In this document: in pieces, positions 25,739 through 32,378 of the stretch
Position numbering within the stretch: the first letter of the stretch is position 1
Layout of the letters: every line of letters begins with the position of its first letter
DNA from: Paenibacillus sp.
GTDB lineage: Bacteria > Bacillota > Bacilli > Paenibacillales > Paenibacillaceae
Length of the DNA: 35,399 bases
Assembly: GCA_031254035.1 (NCBI GenBank)
Contig: JAIRVF010000047.1
Span: 1-35,399, forward strand
Reading direction: 5' to 3'
Translations under genes and position numbers: made by a program
The notes under the pieces: generated by a model
The model's database searches: none
What the model saw: only the letters and a program-made list of their open reading frames with translations
What the model was told of the DNA's origin: nothing

Positions 25739-27295
25739 TCAGGAAATTGGGGTAATCGTCGGCGTCTTCGGTCCGCTGCGCAAAGCGCGGGTTAATTGCA
25801 ATGTCGCAGCATAAGTGAGCAACGAAATAAGAAGCGCACCGAACAGTTCAATCGTCTGTCCCACATGCATTCGTACCAAAAAGCTGTGCGTCCCCAGACC
25901 GCAGATCATCATGACAATAATCCCTATCCCCACCTTGAACATAATCCGGAAGTCAAAATAAATGCCGATCGTTCCGGCCACAGAGAAAAAGTTCAGAAAT
26001 GTCAAAAGCACGATGCCAAGCCCGAATCCAAGAGCAACCCCTTTAACGCCGAAGTTGGAACCAAGTACAAAAATCATGCTCACTTCAAAAATATTCGTCA
26101 TGATATAGTTCCACATAACTGTCGACGCTTTGCCCAAACCAAGCAGAATGGCTTGCAGCGGCGCTTCAAAATAAAAGAAAAAGAACAGTGGTGCAACGAT
26201 TTTGAGCAGCGCGCCCGCTTCCGGCGCATGATAGATGATAGATGTCAGCGGTTCTGCCCATAAATACAGGATAATCGTACATGGCAGGCCGGCAATCAAC
26301 GCGACACGCAGCGCCAAATCCATATGTTTATGCATGAGCTGGCTGTTATTGTCCACACTCGCTTCACTGATCGCCGGAATTAGTGCTGTCGATAGCGACT
26401 GCGTAAAAAAGCTCGGGAGGAACAACAACTGAAGAGCATACCCGGCCAGCAGACCAAATTGCTTGGTCGCCATCTCTACGCCGACACCGAACAGCACCAG
26501 GCTTTTCGTAATGAGCAGTGGAAGAAACGCGTGGTAGAGAGAATGGATTAAGCCACTGCCTGTCATCGGCAACCCAATGTGAAGCAAATCTCTCAGCGTA
26601 CGATCCCTTTGGGGAGAAGCGTCCGCCGCAAGTAGAGGGTTTGCCTTCGGATTTCTTCGATTGGCCCATTTGAACATGGAAAACAAATAGAGTAAGCCAA
26701 ACCCTTCCCCAATAACAGCAGCCGCCATTGCCCCCGCGGCGGCGTAGGCGATGCCGTGCGGCAGCAGGATGTTGACAACACCGAGAATGACGATGATTTG
26801 CGCCAGGTTCTCAATAATATCCGAGATGGCGAGCGGGTTCATGTTCTGCCTACCGCGGAAGTATCCCTTCAGTACGGCAGACACCGCAACAATCGGAATG
26901 ATCGGCGTAATGGCGACCATCGCATAATACGCCCGCTGGTCGGCTAATATAATCGAGCCGATCCATTTGGAGCCAAATAGAGCCACCGAAGTCAATACAA
27001 TACTGAGTGTCACCGTAACACTCAAGGATACGGCGAGAATCCGCTTGACCCTTGCTTCATCGCCTTTGGCTTCTGCCTCCGACACCAACTTCGAAATCGC
27101 TACAGGTAGCCCAAGCTCCGTTAGTGTAATAAACAACGGAAGCAGCGGATGAGCAATCATCAACAGCCCTACCCCTTCAGCTCCCAAAAAACGCGCCAAT
27201 AGTATTCCGTTCACAAATCCGAGCCCTTTGGTAAAAAACGACGACACGGTCAAAATGAACGTCCCACGCATAAAACTTTGCTTATTCATTCCCAT
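25739..27295 (-). CDS. SpoVB/MurJ-like polysaccharide flippase (MOP family)
   Basis: About 518 residues with 14 predicted membrane segments. The N-terminus NKQSFMRGTFILTVSSFFTK and the GFVNGILLARFLGAEGVGLL stretch are typical of SpoVB-type lipid II or polysaccharide flippases of spore formers. Charged residues in GYFRGRQNMNP and the PAISEA loop fit the family. Several in-frame starts are close together (GTG 27310, ATG 27304, 27295, 27289); I prefer 27295 because GGTGGGG is then nine bases away. The gene stands alone. Relatives act in cortex or envelope glycan synthesis; which applies here is unknown. Confidence 0.87.
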   Translation of the reverse strand: MGMNKQSFMRGTFILTVSSFFTKGLGFVNGILLARFLGAEGVGLLMIAHPLLPLFITLTELGLPVAISKLVSEAEAKGDEARVKRILAVSLSVTVTLSIVLTSVALFGSKWIGSIILADQRAYYAMVAITPIIPIVAVSAVLKGYFRGRQNMNPLAISDIIENLAQIIVILGVVNILLPHGIAYAAAGAMAAAVIGEGFGLLYLFSMFKWANRRNPKANPLLAADASPQRDRTLRDLLHIGLPMTGSGLIHSLYHAFLPLLITKSLVLFGVGVEMATKQFGLLAGYALQLLFLPSFFTQSLSTALIPAISEASVDNNSQLMHKHMDLALRVALIAGLPCTIILYLWAEPLTSIIYHAPEAGALLKIVAPLFFFFYFEAPLQAILLGLGKASTVMWNYIMTNIFEVSMIFVLGSNFGVKGVALGFGLGIVLLTFLNFFSVAGTIGIYFDFRIMFKVGIGIIVMMICGLGTHSFLVRMHVGQTIELFGALLISLLTYAATLQLTRALRSGPKTPTITPIS

Positions 27296-27423
27296 TTGTC
27301 GCATCCCCACCCTATATCTGTCTGTCCTACTTTTTAAGCCTATTCGGATCGGGGGCGATACATGCAGACAAGTATTGAAAAAAGGGAGAGAGCAAGCTTT
27401 TGAGCATTAATTATCATACAGAT

Positions 27424-27465
27424 AACCCCCTTGAATACTTTGGCCAAACTAAGGGAGGGTTTTTC
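27424..27465 (+). terminator. Terminator-like hairpin without a clear gene
   Basis: AACCCCCTT pairs with AAGGGAGGGTT over a loop of 18 bases, followed by TTTTC on the plus strand. Upstream (27311-27423) I see no gene beyond short frames of 13-30 codons, one of which has AAGGGAGAG before a TTG. Confidence 0.45.
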
Positions 27466-27495
27466 AACAAGATATCGCAACATGCCACATAACGT

Positions 27496-27613
27496 TCAGC
27501 ACTTCAATTCCTGATTCTTCCCTATGCCCAGCTCTTGAAACTTGAAAAGCTGTCGTTCCGGGTTTTGGCCCTTGGCTGATACATTCCATATGCAAACTTC
27601 ACGTATCTTTCAT
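27496..27613 (-). pseudogene. N-terminal fragment of a serine recombinase (resolvase), frameshifted
   Basis: An AGGAGGTG site precedes ATG at 27613. Removing one A after the start gives MKIREVCIWNVSAKGQNPER then QLFKFQELGIGKNQELKC and a stop. The segment VSAKGQNPERQLFKFQELGI matches the resolvase N-terminus (RVST-x-QN-x-x-RQ...LGI), where the nucleophilic serine is the S of VS. Only about 38 codons remain, so the gene is dead. It follows the group II intron 5' part on the same strand, where an intron-encoded protein would be expected. Confidence 0.5.
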
Positions 27614-27639
27614 TGACCTACACCTCCTAAGGTTCGGCC

Positions 27640-28024
27640 CTTCCCTCGGTTTTTTTTCTTTTGTTAAACCAAGGTACTATGGCGTCTGCTGACTTCTCAT
27701 GATAAATCTTGTTTCAACCGTGGTTCGAAATCCATCTTCTCACGTCCATGAGACCTCCCACGGTAAGACGACTCACTTTCCCTCCATACATCCGCACCAT
27801 TTACATTGGAATGTCCGTGTAGTGTATTGGACTTTGCTTTGTAATGCAAGCTCATCCCATTCCTTGTGCCTGATGGTGTTCGTGTTCCTCGGACCGGAGG
27901 TTTGCCTCCAGCTTCCTTCAGATTCCACCTCGCGATGGACACCCTTGCTCTTGGCTAGTGGTTGGCCACTACAAGCCCCCACAGCGGACTTTCGCCGCCT
28001 AGTTAGTCGCCATGCGTGGCGCAC
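27640..28024 (-). mobile_element. 5' part of a class C group II intron
   Basis: The minus strand from 28024 begins GTGCGCC, as group II introns do. It then carries blocks I recognise from class C introns such as the Oceanobacillus iheyensis one: GGTGGAATCTGAAGGAAGC, AAACCTCCGGTC, GAGGAACACGAAC, ACAAAGCAAAGTCC and AGAAGTCAGCAGACGCC ending in ATAGTACC. This covers domain I to about domain III/IV. The reverse transcriptase, domain V and domain VI are absent downstream, so it cannot splice. Class C introns insert just behind terminators, and here a terminator hairpin ends three bases before the intron. Confidence 0.82.
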
Positions 28025-28026
28025 AT

Positions 28027-28054
28027 TCAAAAGGCCGTCGTAAATGACGGCCTT
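28027..28054 (-). terminator. Terminator used as the group II intron target
   Basis: On the minus strand AAGGCCGTC/GACGGCCTT with a 6-base loop and then TTTTGAAT, directly followed by the intron 5' end at 28024. Confidence 0.85.
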
Positions 28055-28078
28055 CCTTGATGCTACTATCGTGTCCCG

Positions 28079-28234
28079 TTAGTATAATGGATCATGCCGA
28101 GATCCAGCTGATTCCCCTTCTATGTTGCAACCCATTTCTTCTCGAATCCGCTTCAACTTCGATCCGGACTGAGGGCCGAATGTCCCGAAGCGCGAATTTG
28201 GTGTTGGTATAGCAAAATGTGTGATTGCGTCCAT
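28079..28234 (-). pseudogene. C-terminal fragment of an unidentified gene
   Basis: A frame open from about 28262 ends at 28079, shortly before the terminator. From the ATG at 28234 it reads MDAITHFAIPTPNSRFGTFG then PQSGSKLKRIREEMG...DPLY. No ribosome binding site precedes the ATG. The residue pattern looks like the end of a real protein whose 5' part has been replaced by the isoprenoid-gene remnant. Family unknown. Confidence 0.35.
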
Positions 28235-28285
28235 GGTCAGATTGGGGACATTGTATAATCCTTTATACCATTATCCAATCCTCTA

Positions 28286-28330
28286 TCAACGATCTCGATT
28301 AACAAAGTAACTCAGCAAGTTACGGAGGAA
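28286..28330 (-). pseudogene. Remnant of the C-terminus of a second isoprenoid synthase copy
   Basis: FLRNLLSYFVNRDR and a stop differ by one residue from the C-terminus FLRNLLSCFVNRDR of the intact gene at 28773-31163. The downstream promoter-like bases TTGATA-N16-TATAAA (28289-28262) are also shared. Everything upstream of FLRN is missing, and the toxin-antitoxin cassette begins about 40 bases away. Confidence 0.75.
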
Positions 28331-28381
28331 CGTTTATATTGTGCGAAATATCACCCCGGTAACCATCCCTTCCGAAATCAG

Positions 28382-28410
28382 TTGATCCAGCAGAGGACAA
28401 GTGATAGAAT
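28382..28410 (+). promoter_or_regulatory. Antitoxin RNA promoter, copy 1
   Basis: TTGATC (28382-28387), 17-base spacer, TAGAAT (28405-28410). Both boxes and the spacing are identical in copy 2. Confidence 0.7.
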
Positions 28411-28416
28411 TTAAGT

Positions 28417-28573
28417 ATAAAGAAACAACTTTTCGGCATACACTAAAAAGAACCTTCGCCGCGGGAACGGCAAAGGCTCTCAAGGACAGAAGGCTGTGGA
28501 ACACCACGGCGTGCAAAGAATTAATCTAAGCGGAACCCACCGAAGGCGGTCAACCTTTTGCGGTGGGTTTTTC
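28417..28573 (+). ncRNA. Antisense antitoxin RNA, copy 1
   Basis: Predicted RNA of about 157 bases from the promoter at 28382 to the terminator ACCCACCG/CGGTGGGT + TTTTT (28535-28572). It overlaps the last 53 bases of the 54-codon toxin gene and the whole 3' tail of the toxin mRNA, in total about 130 bases. Internal hairpins CCTTCGCCG/CGGCAAAGG and GCTGTGG/CCACGGC are preserved in copy 2. Confidence 0.65.
28444..28478 (-). terminator. Toxin mRNA terminator, copy 1
   Basis: On the minus strand AGCCTTTGCCG / CGGCGAAGGTT with a 6-base loop, then CTTTTT. It gives a toxin transcript of about 300 bases. Confidence 0.75.
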
Positions 28574-28685
28574 GCTTGTATAGCTTCCGTTTGATCCATC
28601 GATAGAGCTTCCGAATACTAAACACTAGGCTTAGTATGGTAGCGATCCATTTGAGGATATCCAGTAGCGCCACAAGTGCGGCCAT
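28521..28685 (-). CDS. 54-residue type I toxin candidate
   Basis: ATG at 28685 after AAAGGAGGTG. The peptide has an N-terminal hydrophobic helix (about residues 2-23: MAALVALLDILKWIATILSL...) and then a strongly basic region with SIRKLYRWIKRKLYKRKTHR, ending TAFGGFRLD. This fits a membrane-active toxin. The binding site pairs with an upstream CACTCC around a short loop (28691-28707), so translation should be restrained. The promoter is strong, and an antisense RNA gene faces the 3' end. I do not recognise the sequence as one of the named toxin families; the type I call is from architecture. Confidence 0.65.
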   Translation of the reverse strand: MAALVALLDILKWIATILSLVFSIRKLYRWIKRKLYKRKTHRKRLTAFGGFRLD

Positions 28686-28748
28686 GGCAACACCTCCTTT
28701 CGGAGTGTGCTACGCCGTGACCGCTCCACCGCTTTAAGTCCTTAGCCT

Positions 28749-28776
28749 ATTATACCAGTATCCAAACCTCTATCAA
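28749..28776 (-). promoter_or_regulatory. Toxin promoter overlapping the isoprenoid synthase stop codon
   Basis: On the minus strand TTGATA (28776-28771), 16-base spacer, TGG-TATAAT (28754-28749). The TGA of the TTGATA box is the stop codon of the synthase gene. Confidence 0.7.
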
Positions 28777-31163
28777 CGATCTCGATTAACAAAGCAACTC
28801 AGCAGGTTACGGAGAAATGCAATATTGCGTGGCAGGTCCCTCAATGCTTCCATCGCTAGACAGTAATGCTCCCACATCTCTTTTCTGGCGCCCTCCCCGC
28901 CAAGGATGGACACAAAGTTTGAATTGTTGTTTTGGACATCTTGACCAACAGGTTTTCCAAGTACATGCGTATCCCCTTCCAGATCTAACAAGTCATCTTT
29001 AATCTGAAAAGCAATCCCGGCATGATAAGCATATTTCTTTAGCGTTTCGATCTCTTTCCCAGGGATCTGAGCGAGAATAGCGGGCATGACTAGAGAAGCT
29101 TCAAAGGCAATTCCTGTCTTATAGAAACAAATCATATCCAGCTGATCGAGATTCAGCGCCTTCCCCTTTGAATCGATGTCCATCGCTTGACCCATGCACA
29201 TTTCCTCTGTCTTTTGCGCGGAATATCGCATCAAGGCGAGTACAGCCTTTGGATCAAAAGACTTAAGCGACGACTGCTCTTTAATCGCCCTTTGAATAAG
29301 TAATAGTCCTGTCAATTCGGCTGTCGCAATATTATGCACCTGATGCAGAGTTGGACGGCCACGCCTAATCGAGGCATTATCCTGTGAAGGCAGATCATCA
29401 AAGATCAAAGAAGCCGTATGCATATACTCGATGGATCGCAGTAGAGGTACAATCTCGGACGCATTCAGTCCAAAAGCATTAACGGCCATAGCCCAAGACA
29501 AAATCGGACGTAACCGTTTGCCGTCACCTTCCAGGCTGTAATTTGCTGCATCAATAAGCGGCTCTTTCATAGGAGAGATACCGTCTTCTTTTACTATCTT
29601 TAAGACGCTGTTGATCTGATCACGAGCTTTATCAATGGTGGTAAAGAATTCATCCTGTTCCTTCTGAGCACTACGAAGGGCGGTAACAAGTTGATCTCGC
29701 AGCAGCTTATCAAAAAAGTCCACGTCATCCGCTTTCCAAACCATTTGCTGAACAAGCTTGTTAAATGCAGGAATTTCGGAAGTGAAAATATCCATGATCT
29801 CGTTATATTTCTCCACTCCCACGCGCTCCTTGCAGCGCTTCAGGCCATTAATGGCACGATCCAAGATTACCTCTCTTGTGCTCGAATCGGAATGATGCAC
29901 GCCATGAATGAGATGATGAATAACCGCCCAATATAATTCAAATGGATTTATGAGATCAGGACGCTGATGGCGGTATTTTAAATAATAGGTATACGGAGTG
30001 ACCGCTCCGCTATTCATGTCGTCAAACATATCGGCAAAGTCATCTGCTAATTGATTGTAAATGCCATAATAAAATGTACGATGATCGAAGCCATCATCTA
30101 CCGCAGCAGCAATGACGGATCGAACAATTTGTCGTGATGATGAAGACTTCAAGATAACCGGAATATAGAGTTCCTCATTGGTGTAACTTGCGTAAGCAAG
30201 GCTTTTGGCGCGATCCTGTTCTTGAGATTGAAAAAAAACATAGGATTGCTCGAAAAAGACCTGCCTGGACTCTTCATTTTGAATACTCGCGATCGTTTCA
30301 AATGCTTCTTTAAGCTCTGCATGGATATATTGAATGAGCTCTTGATTACTTCCCGTCCATAATTCGATCTCCGGAACAATCCCTGTAAGAAGCGCACTGC
30401 GAATCATGTGCGAATACTGCTCCTTCTCTTCAGGACTTAATACATGAGAATCCAACAAATCGTCGATGAAAGGATACGTTAGACCGTAGGAATAACCAAG
30501 CCGGATCGCTTCACTGAGTTTCTGTGCCCTTTCAGAATGAGATACATCTTCATCTAATTCTTCGTATACATGCATCAAGACGCCGATGATGATCTTGAGC
30601 AGCTTTCGCTGCGCATGTTCGGCACTCATCCCTTCTGGAATATGGGCAGCCACTCTCTTGAGTTTGTCGATAAGCCAGATCGTAGAGGCTTCAATCCCTA
30701 ACTTCTGCGATCCGCGATACAACTCTGCCAAGTCCATCGTCGCTGGAAGTCTATCGCTCCGTCCTGCAGTCAATTGGAGAACGTACCTCTTTACATCGGC
30801 AACAATTTTTTGAATACGGTTTTTCGTCTCAGGTAAATCCAAGGCTTTACCAAGATCCCTCATATAAATGTAAGAAACGCTTCGATCGAGATAATCCTCT
30901 AGTTTGCCTGTGTAATTCAGCCATTGAATGTATCGCCCATAGTCTCGTTGATCCGGCCTTTTCCTTTTCTTTGAAAACAGGGATAACAGCGATGACTGTG
31001 GGATATGATTTCTTTTCCACAGCTGAATGTCATTGGCTAAAATAGGCAGGAAGGATTGATCCTTAACCTGAGCATAAAGAGCCCGAAAATAATGCGCTGC
31101 CTTCTCCTCTGCTAGACGGTAGTTAGTATCGGGGTCGGCATAATTTATATCATGTGCATTCAT
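28773..31163 (-). CDS. Two-domain isoprenoid synthase: terpene-synthase-like half fused to a polyprenyl diphosphate synthase
   Basis: 796 residues. The C-terminal part (about 500-796) is a trans-prenyltransferase, with GDGKRLRP at 547-554, first Asp-rich motif DDLPSQD at 589-595 followed by RRGRPTLH, and second motif KDDLLD at 722-727. These enzymes build GPP/FPP/GGPP-type diphosphates. The N-terminal 500 residues are helical and carry FIDDLLD at 232-238 and QLADDFADMFDD at 371-382. These are two Asp-rich motifs about 140 residues apart, nearly the spacing of the C-terminal pair (about 133), so I infer a second class I isoprenoid-synthase fold, possibly a cyclase. The order cyclase-like then prenyltransferase resembles fungal chimeric terpene synthases. 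GAGGGA precedes the ATG. Confidence 0.85.
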   Translation of the reverse strand: MNAHDINYADPDTNYRLAEEKAAHYFRALYAQVKDQSFLPILANDIQLWKRNHIPQSSLLSLFSKKRKRPDQRDYGRYIQWLNYTGKLEDYLDRSVSYIYMRDLGKALDLPETKNRIQKIVADVKRYVLQLTAGRSDRLPATMDLAELYRGSQKLGIEASTIWLIDKLKRVAAHIPEGMSAEHAQRKLLKIIIGVLMHVYEELDEDVSHSERAQKLSEAIRLGYSYGLTYPFIDDLLDSHVLSPEEKEQYSHMIRSALLTGIVPEIELWTGSNQELIQYIHAELKEAFETIASIQNEESRQVFFEQSYVFFQSQEQDRAKSLAYASYTNEELYIPVILKSSSSRQIVRSVIAAAVDDGFDHRTFYYGIYNQLADDFADMFDDMNSGAVTPYTYYLKYRHQRPDLINPFELYWAVIHHLIHGVHHSDSSTREVILDRAINGLKRCKERVGVEKYNEIMDIFTSEIPAFNKLVQQMVWKADDVDFFDKLLRDQLVTALRSAQKEQDEFFTTIDKARDQINSVLKIVKEDGISPMKEPLIDAANYSLEGDGKRLRPILSWAMAVNAFGLNASEIVPLLRSIEYMHTASLIFDDLPSQDNASIRRGRPTLHQVHNIATAELTGLLLIQRAIKEQSSLKSFDPKAVLALMRYSAQKTEEMCMGQAMDIDSKGKALNLDQLDMICFYKTGIAFEASLVMPAILAQIPGKEIETLKKYAYHAGIAFQIKDDLLDLEGDTHVLGKPVGQDVQNNNSNFVSILGGEGARKEMWEHYCLAMEALRDLPRNIAFLRNLLSCFVNRDR

Positions 31164-31323
31164 ATGATGTTCCCTCAGTTTCTAAAAGAGTTAGAGTCAT
31201 ATCCGATTCATAACCCAGGAATTCATGAATATTTTAAGGAGGAATGCCCCCATTCCAACTTATTCCACCCAAGTTTATACTTTTATACGAGAAAGAATGT
31301 TTTGGGTTGCACGAAAACAATAC

Positions 31324-31353
31324 TTTATAATCTGTCGTGATGAAGTCTAACAA
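31324..31353 (-). promoter_or_regulatory. Possible promoter of the isoprenoid synthase gene
   Basis: On the minus strand TTGTTA (31353-31348), 18-base spacer, TATAAA (31329-31324). It gives a leader of about 155 bases, which contains a GGAATGGGGGCATTCC hairpin near 31245-31260. Confidence 0.35.
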
Positions 31354-31401
31354 TGTATGCGTGTGTAATGTTATTTGTTCATCGATTCCCTCTGAAATCA
31401 G

Positions 31402-31430
31402 TTGATCCAGTAGCGGACAAGTGTTAGAAT
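31402..31430 (+). promoter_or_regulatory. Antitoxin RNA promoter, copy 2
   Basis: TTGATC (31402-31407), 17-base spacer, TAGAAT (31425-31430), the same boxes as copy 1. Confidence 0.65.
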
Positions 31431-31436
31431 TTAAGT

Positions 31437-31597
31437 ATAAAGAAACAATTTTTCGGCATACACTAAAAAGAACCTTCGCCGCTGTAACGGCAAAGGCTCT
31501 CAGGGACAAAGGCTGTGGAACACCACGGCGTGCTAGGTTGAATTAGCTTAACGAAGAACTCACCGAAGGCCTGCAACCTCTAGCGGTGGGTTTTTCG
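31437..31597 (+). ncRNA. Orphan antitoxin RNA, copy 2
   Basis: Predicted RNA of about 160 bases ending at the hairpin CTCACCG/CGGTGGG + TTTTT (31559-31595). The stem that also serves as toxin terminator is unchanged in sequence, and its loop differs from copy 1 (CTGTAA against CGGGAA). The toxin gene it should face has lost its start, so it may act only on the mRNA of copy 1 or be non-functional. Confidence 0.5.
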
Positions 31598-31672
31598 CTT
31601 GTTTAGCTTCCGTTTGATCCATCGATAGAGCTTCCGAATACTAAACACTAGGCTTAGTACGGTAGCGATCCA
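31580..31672 (-). pseudogene. Truncated toxin gene, copy 2
   Basis: Reads WIATVLSLVFSIRKLYRWIK then RKLNKRKTHR and a TAG that shortens the tail. A TAA stands directly before the first Trp codon, and there is no start codon, binding site or promoter. The missing part corresponds to residues 1-12 of the copy 1 toxin. Confidence 0.75.
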
Positions 31673-31680
31673 TTAGAGAG

Positions 31681-32172
31681 TTAAGAAAGGGGCAGCGTTT
31701 CCTCCCACCTTTCCCCAAGCATCGCATTCGCTATGATTATAAAGTCCTCCCAATTGATCTCAAGTTGCCCAAACCTAAACGAGTATCCCCAGCTAGCTTT
31801 CTCTTTGGTGAAGCTTAGCTTGTCTAACAAGCCAGCAATTTTCACATTTTGGCAAGGGAAATAACGTATATTCCGGCGATATGGAATAAAATTATCACTC
31901 ATTTTAAAGGGATAGACTTCGTCGTCCATAACCTGACCGATAGCCGTAAAAGATTGCAGCGCTTGCCCCCCTTTTATCTCCGTACGTGGAGAATAATAAA
32001 TGAGCCAATCCCCTTGCCGCATCCTGCGGAGCGGAGCGGCTTTGCCGTGGCAAAGCTGTGCGAAACCGCCTTCCTCTCCACATCTGACATGAGCTTCGGA
32101 GACGACGCCAATCCAATAACGCCGCTGCTCTTGGTTTTGATTGGGCTTATTCACAACGTTAACTTCACGCAT
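31681..32172 (-). CDS. EVE domain protein (PUA-like, UPF0310 type)
   Basis: 163 residues from the ATG at 32172, which has GGAGGTG eight bases before it; upstream in-frame codons are unlikely starts. The EVE fold is indicated by RYWIGVVSEAHV at the N-terminus, the KAAPLRRMRQGDWLIYYSP strand, TAIGQVMDDEVYP, and a late FRFGQLEINWEDF. EVE proteins resemble YTH/PUA RNA-modification readers; in bacteria some are tied to modified-DNA recognition or toxin-antitoxin loci. No endonuclease gene adjoins it. The nearby truncated toxin cassette is the only such neighbour. Confidence 0.85.
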   Translation of the reverse strand: MREVNVVNKPNQNQEQRRYWIGVVSEAHVRCGEEGGFAQLCHGKAAPLRRMRQGDWLIYYSPRTEIKGGQALQSFTAIGQVMDDEVYPFKMSDNFIPYRRNIRYFPCQNVKIAGLLDKLSFTKEKASWGYSFRFGQLEINWEDFIIIANAMLGERWEETLPLS

Positions 32173-32253
32173 AAAGGCACCTCCAAAAGTTGATCGTAGT
32201 ATAGGTTGGATGCGGACCATATAGCCACTTTTCGTTTCATGGTTAAATGATAT

Positions 32254-32291
32254 AAAAACGCTACTGACAACAGTATGTCAGTAGCGTTTTT
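32254..32291. terminator. Bidirectional terminator
   Basis: Perfect 16-bp arms AAAAACGCTACTGACA (32254-32269) and TGTCAGTAGCGTTTTT (32276-32291) around a 6-base loop. It ends the polyamine operon on the minus strand, 88 bases after its last stop. Confidence 0.93.
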
Positions 32292-32378
32292 CGCTGCTTG
32301 CCACAACCAATACGGGCGAATTCTCCCCGATATCAATACAGGCTATTGAATGAAATCCGGCACTCCGGTACACAAATT

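Larger units (their letters stand above)
28372..28650. repeat. Direct repeat containing the toxin-antitoxin cassette, copy 1
   Basis: About 280 bases that match 31392-31673 in the same orientation, with scattered substitutions and a few small gaps. It spans the antitoxin promoter, both terminators and the 3' two-thirds of the toxin gene. The homology ends abruptly at the toxin codon for Trp13. Confidence 0.85.
31392..31673. repeat. Direct repeat containing the toxin-antitoxin cassette, copy 2 (truncated)
   Basis: Same-orientation copy of 28372-28650. It ends eight bases before the stop codon of the EVE-domain gene. Confidence 0.85.

Noticed and set aside
27697..28043. Frames of 81-114 codons on both strands
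   Set aside because: They lie on the group II intron RNA; such frames recur wherever this intron is present and are not genes.
28334..28516. Minus-strand frames in the repeats at 28334-28516 and 31234-31509 that look similar to each other
   Set aside because: Their similarity comes from the shared antitoxin RNA and toxin terminator; there is no binding site or plausible protein.
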